This document shows, piece after piece, positions 23,569-32,237 of a DNA stretch of 64,000 bases. This stretch comes from Sphingomonas oligoaromativorans. GTDB lineage: Bacteria > Pseudomonadota > Alphaproteobacteria > Sphingomonadales > Sphingomonadaceae. The position numbers and the translations under genes were made by a program. The stretch spans positions 186,001 to 250,000 of the forward strand of contig NZ_JAASQK010000003.1 in NCBI RefSeq assembly GCF_011762195.1, written 5' to 3'. Position 1 is the first letter of the stretch, and each line of letters begins with the position of its first letter. A model generated the notes under the pieces. That model was not told the DNA's origin, ran no database searches, and saw only the letters and a program-made list of their open reading frames with translations.

Positions 23569-24432
23569 TCATGCCGCCAGCTCCCGCTTCCCCGGAATAT
23601 CGGCGAAACGACCGAGCCGGATGCCGCGTTGCGTCACCGCCGCACGGACGCCGGGGTCGAGCAGCGCCGCCAGCTCGGCGCGATAGGCGTAGCCCGGCGC
23701 CGAGCCCGGATACTCGTCCTCGGTGGCGGGATGGCAGTAAAGCTCGGAGACGCCGTCGGGGAGCCGCTCGATCAGGGCTCGGACCCGCGCGGTGGTCATG
23801 CGCCCGCTCCACGCGAGGCCGAGCACCCGGTCCGGCACCACCAGCCCGGCGGCGCGGAAGCGGCGGGCGACGCTCTTCGCATAAGGCCCGGCGATGCGCC
23901 CGGCGAGCGTCTGCGGGGTGGGCTCGATCGCGGCGATCATCTCCAGCGGCTCGACCGGCGCGCGGGCGGCGGCGAGCCCGTAGCGGCGGCCGACCGAGAG
24001 GATCAGGCCGGCGATCGTCGGGTGCAGGTGGAAATGCTTGTGCGCGTTGACATGATCGAGCGGCAGGCCGGTCGCGTGGAAGGCGGCGAACTGGGCCTCG
24101 ATCTCGGCCGCGAGCTGCCGGCGGACGGAGGGGCGGAAGAAGAAGTTGACGCCGGCCAGCGCCATGTTGGTGCGGAAATGGCCGGTCTCGTCGACAAGAT
24201 CGGGCACCTCGCGCGCCGGCAGCATCGGCCGCCCCTCGACCAGCACGAGATGCAGCCCCACGCCTAGCGCCGGCAGCCGCTTCGCGCGCGCCACCGCATC
24301 GGCGGCGGCATCGCCGGCCACCATCAGCGAGGCGGCGGTGAGGATGCCGTGGGCGTGCGCTCGCTCGACCGCCTCGTTGACGGCGGGCGACGCCCCGAAA
24401 TCATCCGAGGTGACGATGAGAGTGCGTGCCAT
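23569..24432 (-). CDS. hpnK: HpnK, YdjC-family carbohydrate deacetylase of hopanoid biosynthesis
   Basis: 287 residues. MARTLIVTSDDFGASPAVN contains the metal-binding DD pair, and NAHKHFHLHP the metal-binding histidines of the YdjC/ChbG deacetylases; ELYCHPATEDE supplies further conserved residues. In hopanoid synthesis HpnK removes the acetyl group from the N-acetylglucosamine that HpnI adds to bacteriohopanetetrol, giving the glucosaminyl form used by HpnJ. The start at 24432 has GAGG about 10 bp upstream; an ATG at 24441 directly abuts AGGA. A repeat element separates it from hpnJ. Confidence 0.9.
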   Translation of the reverse strand: MARTLIVTSDDFGASPAVNEAVERAHAHGILTAASLMVAGDAAADAVARAKRLPALGVGLHLVLVEGRPMLPAREVPDLVDETGHFRTNMALAGVNFFFRPSVRRQLAAEIEAQFAAFHATGLPLDHVNAHKHFHLHPTIAGLILSVGRRYGLAAARAPVEPLEMIAAIEPTPQTLAGRIAGPYAKSVARRFRAAGLVVPDRVLGLAWSGRMTTARVRALIERLPDGVSELYCHPATEDEYPGSAPGYAYRAELAALLDPGVRAAVTQRGIRLGRFADIPGKRELAA

Positions 24433-24445
24433 CCCGTCCATTCCT

Positions 24446-24526
24446 CGTCACCCTGAACTTGTTTCAGGGTCCATTCGCGCTCCCCCGACGGAGCGCGAAT
24501 GGATGCTGACCTGCGTCAGCATGGCG
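24446..24526. repeat. Palindromic extragenic repeat D (bipartite) inside the hpn operon
   Basis: Two inverted halves. The left half, from CGTCACCCTGAA (24446) to TCAGGGTCCATTCGCGCTC, and the right half, GAGCGCGAATGG...CATGGCG (24491-24526). The central arms GCGCTC and GAGCGC with flanking CATTC/GAATG form the long stem; each half also folds on its own core (ACCCTGA/TCAGGGT and TGCTGAC/GTCAGCA). It fills the 101-bp gap between hpnJ and hpnK, genes of one transcription unit, so in RNA it would form hairpins that could stabilise the upstream hpnI-hpnJ message. Confidence 0.85.
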
Positions 24527-24533
24527 AAAGGGT

Positions 24534-25982
24534 TTACGCGGCCTTCTTCCGGTTGTGGAGGAAGGAGAAGAACTCGACGCCTTCGCGCAGGCGGCGCTTC
24601 ATCATGTCCCAGTCGCGCAGCATCTCGCCCACCATCGCGCCCATCTTGCGGGGGCGGAAGTAGAAGCGCTTGTAGAACTCCTCGACCTTGTCGAAGATCA
24701 CCTCCGACGAGAGGTGCGGGTAGCTGAGCTGCGCGATCTGGGTGCCGCCGTCGGTCAGCAGATGGTCGCTGCCGTCGAACCACTTGTTCTCGACCGCCTG
24801 GTTATACAGGAACGTGCCCGGATAGGGCGCCGCCAGCGACACCTGGATGGTGTGCGGGTTGATCTCGATCGCGTATTTGATCGTCTCCTCGATCGTCTCC
24901 AGCGTCTCGCCGGGGAGGCCGAGGATGAAGGTGCCGTGGATCGTCAGGCCGAGCGCGTGCGCGTCCTTGGTGAACTGGCGCGCCACATCGACGCGCAGGC
25001 CCTTCTTGATGTTGTGCAGAATCTTCTGGTTGCCGCTCTCATAGCCGACGAGCAGAACGCGGCAGCCGCCTTCCTTCATCGCCTTGAGGACGGGCTGGGG
25101 CACGTTCGCCTTGGCGTTGCAGCCCCACGTCACTGGGAAGCCGGGCTTGCCGAAACCAAGCTTCTTCAGCTCGCCCGACAGCTCGACGACGAACTCATGC
25201 GCATCGGCCAGCGTGTCGTCGTCGAAGAAGATCTCTTTGATCTCCGGCATTTCCTTGAGGATGTACTGGACCTCCTCGATCACCTTGCCGACGGTGCGGT
25301 GGCGATAATTGTGCCCGCTGATCGTCTGCGGCCAGAGGCAGAAGGTGCAGCGGCTCTTGCAGCCGCGGCCCGTGTAGAACGAGACATAGGGGTGGCGCTG
25401 GTAGCCGCCATAATATTTCAGCAGGTCGAGGTCGCGCCGATAGATCGGCGACACCATCGGCAGCACGTCCATGTCCTCGATCTGCGCGCGGTCCTTGTTG
25501 CGGACGATCTGTCCGTCGGGCGCGCGCCAGGTGATGCCGTCGATCTCCGCCAGCGGACGGCCCTCGGCCAGCTCCACGCAGGTGAAGTCATATTCCTCGC
25601 GGCAGACGAAATCGAGCGCGGCGCAGGCTTCGAGGCTCTTCTGGTCCTCGATCATCACCTTGGCGCCGACCATGCCGACCAGCGCCTTGGGGTTGCGCTC
25701 CTTGATGAGCTCGGCGGTGCGCGTGTCCTGATTGAAGCTCGGCGTCGAGGTGTGGAGGATGATGAGATCCTTGTCGTCCACCTCATGCTTGATGTCGTCC
25801 CAGCTCTGGTCCTGCGCGGGGGCGTCGATCAGGCGCGAGCCCTCGATCATCGCCGCGGGCTGGGCGATCCAGGTCGGATACCAGAAGGATTTGACCTCGC
25901 GCTTCATCTGGTAGCGGGCGCCGGCGCCGCCGTCATAGCCGTCGAACGAGGGGCCCTGCATGAACAGAGTGCGCAGCGTCAT
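24534..25982 (-). CDS. hpnJ: HpnJ, B12-binding-type radical SAM enzyme of BHT cyclitol ether synthesis
   Basis: 482 residues. The N-terminal part (1-160) has the Rossmann-like layout of B12-binding radical SAM proteins (DKDLIILHTSTPSF, LVGMVGAKVMIED). The radical SAM CxxxCxxC cluster motif is C208-C212-C215 in GRGCKSRCTFCLW, followed by FFDDDTLAD and the SAM-binding regions. HpnJ converts the glucosaminyl group of bacteriohopanetetrol glucosamine into the cyclitol ether by ring contraction. The ATG overlaps the hpnI stop by 4 bp. Confidence 0.92.
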   Translation of the reverse strand: MTLRTLFMQGPSFDGYDGGAGARYQMKREVKSFWYPTWIAQPAAMIEGSRLIDAPAQDQSWDDIKHEVDDKDLIILHTSTPSFNQDTRTAELIKERNPKALVGMVGAKVMIEDQKSLEACAALDFVCREEYDFTCVELAEGRPLAEIDGITWRAPDGQIVRNKDRAQIEDMDVLPMVSPIYRRDLDLLKYYGGYQRHPYVSFYTGRGCKSRCTFCLWPQTISGHNYRHRTVGKVIEEVQYILKEMPEIKEIFFDDDTLADAHEFVVELSGELKKLGFGKPGFPVTWGCNAKANVPQPVLKAMKEGGCRVLLVGYESGNQKILHNIKKGLRVDVARQFTKDAHALGLTIHGTFILGLPGETLETIEETIKYAIEINPHTIQVSLAAPYPGTFLYNQAVENKWFDGSDHLLTDGGTQIAQLSYPHLSSEVIFDKVEEFYKRFYFRPRKMGAMVGEMLRDWDMMKRRLREGVEFFSFLHNRKKAA

Positions 25983-27100
25983 GGGTATCGAGTCTCCGTC
26001 TCGGCCGTCATGCGGCCGTCATCGGCCATATGAAGGCGCTGCCCGCGCCAATCAACACGGCGGGTGAAAAAGGCCCCGACATAGAGGCCGAACGACAACA
26101 GGTCTCGCGCCGGCAGCCACCAGAGCGGCGCGGTGCGTTCGCCGGCGATATAGTCGATCCGCGCGGCAAGTGCGAGCCGGGAGAGAAGCGCGGCCGCCAG
26201 CACCCACCAGCCGGCCCCCATGGCCATGGCGAGAAGGGCGAAGGCGGTGGGATGGGTGACGACGCTGCCCGCATAGCCGGCGGGATCGAGCATCCGCACG
26301 GTGGCGTTCCAGCGCAGTTCGTGGGCGACCAGTTCGGCGAGGCTCGCCTCGGTCGAGCCATGGGCGACGATCATCGGCGGCACGACCACCGCGAGCCCCG
26401 TCTCGCGCACCGCCGCGCCGATGGCATGGTCGTCGGCGAGCAGATCCTTGAAGCGCTCGAATCCGCCGATGGCATCGAGCGTCTCGCGGCGGATCGCGAT
26501 GGTGGAGCCCATGCAGGGGTGCGCCATGCCGGTGGCGAGCCCGACCATCACGCTCGGCAGGAAGCCCCACGAGATGCCCGCCGCCGCGAGCCTCGACCAG
26601 CCGCCGCCGTCGCCGCGCCCGGCATAGAGCAGGGTGACGATGCCGACGCCGGGCGTGGCCATCTCGGCGGCGATGCGCGCGGCATAGTCGCGCGGCACGG
26701 CCATGTCGCTGTCCGAGAGGATGATGATGTCGCCCTTGGCCTGCGGGGCCATGTTGATGAGGTTGGAGACCTTGGCGTTGCTGCCATGCCGGCTGCCATC
26801 CACCACCAGCGTCGCGCCCACCGCGCGCGCGGCCTTCGCTGCGGGATCGTCGGCGCGGGAGACGCCGCAGACCATGTCGACGGGCGCGGGATAGTCCTGA
26901 TCGAGGAAGCCCCGGAGCTTCGCCTCCAGCATCGGCTCCGGCCCGTGGAGCGGCTTCAGCATCGTGACCGAGGGCGCATCCGCCGGCGCCTCGGCGGGGT
27001 CGCGCGGACGCCATCGTCCGGCCAGCGCCGTTGCGGCGAGCGTGTAGGCGACCCCGATCATGGCGACGAACGCTAGGGCCATCGAGATGAAGCCGGGCAC
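25979..27100 (-). CDS. hpnI: HpnI, glycosyltransferase of hopanoid head-group synthesis
   Basis: 373 residues, GT2 family. An N-terminal membrane helix (about 5-27) precedes VTMLKPLHGPEPMLEAKLRGFLDQDYP, the first catalytic region. The acidic motif SDSDMAVP is the DxD, and later DLLADDHAIG and ELRWNATVRM match the GT21-like ceramide/hopanoid glucosyltransferases. A further hydrophobic stretch lies near 285-345. It transfers N-acetylglucosamine to bacteriohopanetetrol. The GTG start at 27100 has AAGGA 6 bp upstream. It heads the leftward operon hpnI-J-K-L-DUF2141. Confidence 0.92.
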   Translation of the reverse strand: MPGFISMALAFVAMIGVAYTLAATALAGRWRPRDPAEAPADAPSVTMLKPLHGPEPMLEAKLRGFLDQDYPAPVDMVCGVSRADDPAAKAARAVGATLVVDGSRHGSNAKVSNLINMAPQAKGDIIILSDSDMAVPRDYAARIAAEMATPGVGIVTLLYAGRGDGGGWSRLAAAGISWGFLPSVMVGLATGMAHPCMGSTIAIRRETLDAIGGFERFKDLLADDHAIGAAVRETGLAVVVPPMIVAHGSTEASLAELVAHELRWNATVRMLDPAGYAGSVVTHPTAFALLAMAMGAGWWVLAAALLSRLALAARIDYIAGERTAPLWWLPARDLLSFGLYVGAFFTRRVDWRGQRLHMADDGRMTAETETRYP

Positions 27101-27180
27101 ACCAAATCCTTAAACGCGCGTCATGATGGGCGCTTCTGAGCTTCCCAAATGCCTCTCCCGACGCCTAGAAGCCAGCCCCG
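27101..27180. promoter_or_regulatory. Divergent promoter gap between hpnI and hpnA operons
   Basis: This 80-bp gap must hold the promoters of both large hopanoid operons unless they reach further in. I see no consensus -35/-10 pair. A six-base inverted pair, GCTTCT (27132-27137) and AGAAGC (27167-27172), spans 41 bp and could be protein-binding, but it is weak. A shared gap this small implies the two operons are controlled together. Confidence 0.35.
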
Positions 27181-28179
27181 ATGGCAAGAGACGAAACGAT
27201 CCTCGTAACCGGCGTGTCGGGCTTCGTCGGCGCGGCGGTGGCGCGTGTGATGGCAGCCGAGGGCTGGCGCGTGCGCGGCCTCGCGCGCTCGACGAGCCCG
27301 GCGACCAATCTGCAAAACTTCCCCGGCGAGATCGTGCGCGGCGACATGCTTGACCGCGCCTCGATCGAGCGGGCGCTGGAGGGCTGCACCGCGCTCGCCC
27401 ATGTCGCGGCCGACTATCGCCTCTGGGCGCCCGACCCGGAAGAGATCGTCCGCCACAACCGCGAAGGCACGCGCGCCGTGATGGAAGCGGCGCTGGCGGC
27501 GGGCGTGAAGCGGATCGTCTATACCAGCAGCGTCGCCACCATCGCGCCGCTCGATGGCGGGGCTGCGGGCGAGGACCGGCCGCTGACCGAGCAGACTGCG
27601 ATCGGCGCCTATAAACGCTCCAAGGTGGTCGCCGAGCGGCTGGTCGAGCGGATGGTGGCCGAGCAGGGCCTGCCCGCCGTCATCGTCAATCCCTCGACCC
27701 CGATCGGCCCGCGCGACGTGAAGCCGACGCCGACGGGCCGTATCCTCGTCGAGGCGGCGACCGGCAAGATTCCGGCCTTCGTCGATACCGGGCTCAACCT
27801 CGTCCATGTCGACGATGTGGCGCGCGGGCATCTGCTGGCGCTCACGAAGGGCGTGCCGGGGCGGCGCTATATCCTCGGCGGCGAGGATGTGTCGTTGCAG
27901 GAGATGCTGGCCGAGGTCGCGCACCTCGTCGGCCGCAAGCCGCCGACCATTCGCCTGCCGCGTCTGCCGCTGATGCCGCTGGCGGTCGTGTCCGAGGCAT
28001 GGGGGCGGATGACGGGCCGCGAGCCGATGCTGACGCGCGATGCGTTGCGCATGGCGAAATACCGCATGTTCTTCAGTTCGGAGCGGGCCAAGGCCGAACT
28101 CGGCTACACCGCGCGGCCGTGGCGCGAAGCCGTCGCCGACGCGATCGGCTGGTTCCGTCAGGAGGGCATGATCGGATGA
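27181..28179 (+). CDS. hpnA: HpnA, NAD-dependent sugar-epimerase-like dehydrogenase of hopanoid locus
   Basis: 332 residues, extended short-chain dehydrogenase. The nucleotide-binding motif is VTGVSGFVGAAVA (9-21), the catalytic pair is in GAYKRSKVVAE (YxxxK) with the preceding TSSVATIAP serine. HpnA is the marker protein of hopanoid-associated sugar epimerases, but its substrate is not established. The next gene overlaps its stop by 4 bp. It is the first gene of the operon hpnABCDEFG. Confidence 0.93.
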   Translation: MARDETILVTGVSGFVGAAVARVMAAEGWRVRGLARSTSPATNLQNFPGEIVRGDMLDRASIERALEGCTALAHVAADYRLWAPDPEEIVRHNREGTRAVMEAALAAGVKRIVYTSSVATIAPLDGGAAGEDRPLTEQTAIGAYKRSKVVAERLVERMVAEQGLPAVIVNPSTPIGPRDVKPTPTGRILVEAATGKIPAFVDTGLNLVHVDDVARGHLLALTKGVPGRRYILGGEDVSLQEMLAEVAHLVGRKPPTIRLPRLPLMPLAVVSEAWGRMTGREPMLTRDALRMAKYRMFFSSERAKAELGYTARPWREAVADAIGWFRQEGMIG

Positions 28180-29312
28180 TGATCCTCGGCCTTCTGTCGC
28201 TGCTCGTCTGGCTGGGGATGCTGCTGTTCCGCGACGGCTTCTGGCTGGCGCGCGACACCGACGAGGGCATGGCGCCCGCTCTCGCCCATTGGCCGAGCGT
28301 CACGGCGGTCGTCCCCGCGCGCGACGAGGCGGCGGTGATCGGGCAGGCGATCGGCTCGCTGATCGCGCAGGACTATCCGGGCCAATTCCGCATCGTGCTG
28401 GTCGACGACGGCAGCAGCGACGGCACCGCGACTGTTGCCCGCGAGGCGGCCGCCAGGCTCGGTTCCGACCGGCTGACCGTGATCGCGGGCTCGCCCCCGC
28501 CCGCCGGCTGGACGGGCAAGCTCTGGGCGATGCGCAACGGCATCGAGGAAGCGGGCGTCGCGCCCGACTATCTCTGGCTGACCGACGCCGACATCGCGCA
28601 CCAGCCCGACACGCTGCGTTCGCTGGTCGCGCGGAGCGAGAAGGACGGCCTCGCGCTCAACTCGCTGATGGCGGAGCTGCTCTGCTCCACCTTCGCCGAG
28701 AAGGCGCTGATCCCGGCGTTCGTCTTCTTCTTCCAGATGCTCTACCCGTTCGCCCGCGTGAACCGTCCGGCCGCGAAGATGGCGGCGGCGGCGGGCGGCT
28801 GCATGTTGGTGAAGCGTCAGGCTCTGGCCGATGCAGGCGGCGTCGCCGTCATTGCGGACGCGATCATCGACGATTGCGCGATGGGCGCGACCATGAAGCG
28901 TCAGGGGCCGATCCGCCTCTCGCTCACGCGCCGCTCGGCGAGCATCCGGCCTTATGGCGGCTGGCGCGAGGTCGGCATGATGATCGCGCGCTCGGCCTAT
29001 GCCCAGCTCGGCTATTCGCCGCTGATGCTGCTCGGCACGCTCCTCGGCATGGGCATCGTCTATCTGGCGCCGCCGCTGCTGGCGCTGTTCGGGCATGGCG
29101 GGGCTCGGGTCGCGGGCGCGCTGGCGTGGCTCGCCATGGCGATCTGCCTCCAGCCGATGCTGCGCTTCTACCGCCGTTCGCCGCTCTGGGGGCTTGCCTT
29201 GCCCCTGATCGGCATGTTCTACGCCGGCGCGACTTGGTTCTCCGCGTGGCGTCACTGGCAGGGACGCGGCGGCATGTGGAAGGGACGGGCGCAGGCCCGG
29301 ATGCAATCATGA
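28176..29312 (+). CDS. hpnB: HpnB, hopanoid-associated glycosyltransferase
   Basis: 378 residues of the GT2 family. The N-terminal membrane helix (3-20) is followed by VTAVVPARDEAAVIGQAIGSL and VLVDDGSSDGTATVA, the nucleotide-sugar site, then LWLTDADIAHQPD (DxD). Two C-terminal hydrophobic regions (about 285-345) anchor it. HpnB is found in most hopanoid clusters, but its acceptor is not defined. The ATG at 28176 overlaps the hpnA stop and has AGGAGGG upstream. Confidence 0.92.
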   Translation: MMILGLLSLLVWLGMLLFRDGFWLARDTDEGMAPALAHWPSVTAVVPARDEAAVIGQAIGSLIAQDYPGQFRIVLVDDGSSDGTATVAREAAARLGSDRLTVIAGSPPPAGWTGKLWAMRNGIEEAGVAPDYLWLTDADIAHQPDTLRSLVARSEKDGLALNSLMAELLCSTFAEKALIPAFVFFFQMLYPFARVNRPAAKMAAAAGGCMLVKRQALADAGGVAVIADAIIDDCAMGATMKRQGPIRLSLTRRSASIRPYGGWREVGMMIARSAYAQLGYSPLMLLGTLLGMGIVYLAPPLLALFGHGGARVAGALAWLAMAICLQPMLRFYRRSPLWGLALPLIGMFYAGATWFSAWRHWQGRGGMWKGRAQARMQS

Positions 29313-30154
29313 GCGCTTCGACCGCAGCCGACCTCGCCTCGGGCAAGGGCCATAGCGACGAGAATTTCCCTGTCGCCTCGGTGCTGATCGCGCCGCAGTA
29401 CCGCGCGCCGGTGATGGCCTATTACCGCTTCGCGCGGCTGGCCGACGACATCGCGGATCATGAGACGGCCCCGGCCGCCGAAAAGCTCGCCCGGCTGGAA
29501 GCGATGCGCGCCGGCATTACCGGCGAGTCCGACGCCGAGCCGAGTGCTGTGGCCCTGCGCCAAGTGATGGCCGAGCGCGGGCTCGATCCTTCCCACGCGC
29601 TCGATCTGCTGGAAGCCTTCCGCCGCGACGTCACCAAGCTGCGGTACGAGAGCTGGGACGATCTGATCGACTATTGCCGCTATTCGGCGATGCCGGTCGG
29701 CCGCTTCGTGCTCGACGTGCATGGCGAGAGCCGCGCGACGTGGCCCATGAACGATGCGCTCTGCGCGGCGTTGCAGATCATCAACCATCTTCAGGATTGC
29801 GGAAAGGATGTTCGCGCGATCGACCGCGTCTATATCCCGCGGGATCTGATGAAGGCGGCCGGGGTGACGGTCGAGGAACTGGGCGCGGATCGGGCCTCCC
29901 CGGCCTTGAAGCAGCTCATTTCCGCATTGGCCGAGCGCTGCCAGCATTTGCTCGCGGAGTCGGCTCCCTTCGCGCGCTCGATCCGCGACCGGCGGCTGGG
30001 CGTCGAGGTGGCGGTGATCCAGCGGCTTGCCGTCAGCCTCGCCGCGCGCCTGCGTCGCCGCGATCCGCTTTCCGAGCGTGTGCATCATGGCAAGGCGGAG
30101 GCGCTGCTGCTCGCGTCCGGCGCGGCGCTTGGCCGGCTGGTGGCGTTCCGATGA
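29309..30154 (+). CDS. hpnC: HpnC, hydroxysqualene synthase
   Basis: 281 residues of the squalene/phytoene synthase family. The first aspartate-rich motif is RLADDIADHE (43-52) and the second is INHLQDCGKDVRAIDR. HpnC converts presqualene diphosphate to hydroxysqualene, the second step of the three-enzyme HpnCDE route to squalene. YCRYSAMPVGRFVL is typical of the family. It overlaps both hpnB and hpnD by 4 bp. Confidence 0.93.
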   Translation: MSASTAADLASGKGHSDENFPVASVLIAPQYRAPVMAYYRFARLADDIADHETAPAAEKLARLEAMRAGITGESDAEPSAVALRQVMAERGLDPSHALDLLEAFRRDVTKLRYESWDDLIDYCRYSAMPVGRFVLDVHGESRATWPMNDALCAALQIINHLQDCGKDVRAIDRVYIPRDLMKAAGVTVEELGADRASPALKQLISALAERCQHLLAESAPFARSIRDRRLGVEVAVIQRLAVSLAARLRRRDPLSERVHHGKAEALLLASGAALGRLVAFR

Positions 30155-30978
30155 CCGCGCAGACCCAGCCCGCCGCCGCCGGCTCCTCCTTCTACGCCGG
30201 CATGAAGGTGCTTCCCAAGGCGGAGCGCGAGGCGATGTACGCCGTCTATGACTTCTGCCGCATCGTCGACGACATCGCCGACGATCAGCAGGGCGATCCG
30301 GCCAGCCGCAGGGTCGCGCTCGACCAGTGGCGGATCGATCTCGACAGTCTCTTCGCGGGCGGCGAGCCGGGCGTGGCGGCGATGCTGGTTCCGCATATCC
30401 GCGCCTTCGGCCTCAAGTGCGCCGACTTCGAGGCCGTGATCGACGGCATGGCGATGGACCTCGACCGCGACATCCGCTTCCCGTCGATGGACGAGCTCGA
30501 TCTCTATTGCGATCGGGTGGCCTCGGCCGTGGGGCGGTTGTCGGTGCGCATCTTCGGCATGGACGAGACGCCGGGCATCGACCTCGCCTATCATCTCGGT
30601 CGCGCGCTCCAGCTCACCAACATCCTGCGCGACATCGACGAGGATGCCGGCATCGGCCGCGCCTATCTGCCACGCGAGGCGATCGAGGCGCAGGGCATCG
30701 CGATCGGCGACGAGATCGCGGCGGTCATCGACGATCCCCGCATCGACGGCGCGGCGCGCATTGTCGCCGAGCGGGCCAAGCGCCATTATGCCGAGGCGCA
30801 CCGCATCCTCTCCACCCGCCCGCGCGGCCATCTGATCGCGCCGCGGCTGATGGAGGCGGCCTATTCCGAGCTGCTGCGCCGGATGCTCAAGGCGGGCTGG
30901 ACCGCGCCGCGCAGCCGCGTCCGCCACAACCGGCTGGCGCTGGCCTGGACGCTGATCCGGCTGCGGCTCGGGCGGTGA
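30151..30978 (+). CDS. hpnD: HpnD, presqualene diphosphate synthase
   Basis: 275 residues. The aspartate-rich motifs are VDDIADD (39-45) and LTNILRDIDEDAGIGRAYLP, both intact. SFYAGMKVLPKAEREAMYAVYDFCR is the N-terminal signature of squalene/phytoene synthases of the HpnD type. It condenses two farnesyl diphosphates to presqualene diphosphate for HpnC. Overlaps of 4 bp with hpnC and hpnE put the three squalene-forming enzymes in strict translational coupling. Confidence 0.93.
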   Translation: MTAQTQPAAAGSSFYAGMKVLPKAEREAMYAVYDFCRIVDDIADDQQGDPASRRVALDQWRIDLDSLFAGGEPGVAAMLVPHIRAFGLKCADFEAVIDGMAMDLDRDIRFPSMDELDLYCDRVASAVGRLSVRIFGMDETPGIDLAYHLGRALQLTNILRDIDEDAGIGRAYLPREAIEAQGIAIGDEIAAVIDDPRIDGAARIVAERAKRHYAEAHRILSTRPRGHLIAPRLMEAAYSELLRRMLKAGWTAPRSRVRHNRLALAWTLIRLRLGR

Positions 30979-32237
30979 AGAGGGCGCATATCGTCGGCGC
31001 GGGGCTGGCTGGGCTGTCCGCCGCCGTCGCGCTGACCGAGGCCGGGTTCGCCGTCACGCTCAGCGATGCCGCGCGGCAGGCGGGCGGGCGCTGCCGCTCT
31101 TATCGCGATCCGCAGCTTGGGCTGGTGATCGACAACGGCAATCACCTCGTCCTCTCGGGCAATCATGGGGTGCGCGATTATCTCGCGAAGATCGGCGCGG
31201 GCGATCGCCTCGCCGGGCCGAGCGAGGCGCGCTTTCCCTATATGGACGTGGCCTCGGGCAGGCGCTGGGAACTGCGCCCCAATAGCGGGCCGCTGCCGTG
31301 GTGGATTCTTGCCCGCAACCGCCGGGTGCCGGGGACGAAGCCGGGCGACTATCTGGCGCTGGCCAAGCTCCTCGGGGCGCGGCCTGACCAGCGCATCCGC
31401 GATGTGCTGCCGACGCAAGGGCCGCTCTGGGACGGGCTGCTGGCGAACTTCCTCGTCTCGGCGCTGAACACGCCGGCAGCGGAGGGCTCGGCCGCGCTCG
31501 CGGGGGCTGTGGTGCGTGAGACGCTGGCGAAGGGCGGGGCGGCCTGCTTCCCGCTCGTTGCCGAGCCGACACTGGCCGCCGCCTTCGTCGAGCCCGCGCT
31601 GGCGTGGCTGGAGGCGCGGGGCGCGACGATCCGCCTCGGCCGCCGCCTCCGCTCGGTGGAGTGGGGTGAGGGGCGCATCGCCGCGCTAGACTTCGCCGAT
31701 GGCCGTGAGGAGATCGCGGCCGGAGAGCCTGTGGTGCTGGCGGTGCCGGCGTGGGTGGCGGCGGACCTCGTTCCCGGCCTGACCGTCCCTGACGAACACA
31801 ATGCCATCGTCAACGCCCACTTCCTTCATCCCGCGCCTCCCGGCGCCGCGCCCATCACCGGCGTGATCGGCGGGACGGCGGAGTGGGTGTTCGCCTTTCC
31901 CGATCGACTCTCGACCACCACCAGCGCGGGCGATCGCTTGCTCGACGAGGATCGCGGGGCGCTCGCGGCCCGCCTCTGGGCGGATGTGGCGAAGGTCCAC
32001 AACCTGTCCGCAGACCTCCCCCGCTGGCAGCTAGTCGTCGAGAAACGCGCCACTTTCGCGGCCACGCCTGAGCAGGATCGCCGCCGCCCCTGCGCCCAAA
32101 CGAAATGGGACAACCTGTTCCTGGCTGGCGACTGGACGAAAACCGGGCTACCGGCGACCATCGAAGGCGCGCTCCGCTCCGGCCGGACGGCTGCGGCGTG
32201 CGCTCACCAGATGGAGACCGGAACTGTTGCGCGCTGA
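30975..32237 (+). CDS. hpnE: HpnE, FAD-dependent hydroxysqualene reductase (squalene formation)
   Basis: 420 residues, amine-oxidase/phytoene-desaturase fold. The FAD-binding motif is AHIVGAGLAGLSAAVALTEAG near residue 4, followed by the GGRCRS arginine, and the C-terminal FAD contact is NLFLAGDWTKTGLPATIEGA. HpnE reduces hydroxysqualene to squalene, completing the HpnCDE route. The GTG start overlaps the hpnD stop (GTGA). The stop overlaps the hpnF start by 11 bp. Confidence 0.92.
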   Translation: MKRAHIVGAGLAGLSAAVALTEAGFAVTLSDAARQAGGRCRSYRDPQLGLVIDNGNHLVLSGNHGVRDYLAKIGAGDRLAGPSEARFPYMDVASGRRWELRPNSGPLPWWILARNRRVPGTKPGDYLALAKLLGARPDQRIRDVLPTQGPLWDGLLANFLVSALNTPAAEGSAALAGAVVRETLAKGGAACFPLVAEPTLAAAFVEPALAWLEARGATIRLGRRLRSVEWGEGRIAALDFADGREEIAAGEPVVLAVPAWVAADLVPGLTVPDEHNAIVNAHFLHPAPPGAAPITGVIGGTAEWVFAFPDRLSTTTSAGDRLLDEDRGALAARLWADVAKVHNLSADLPRWQLVVEKRATFAATPEQDRRRPCAQTKWDNLFLAGDWTKTGLPATIEGALRSGRTAAACAHQMETGTVAR

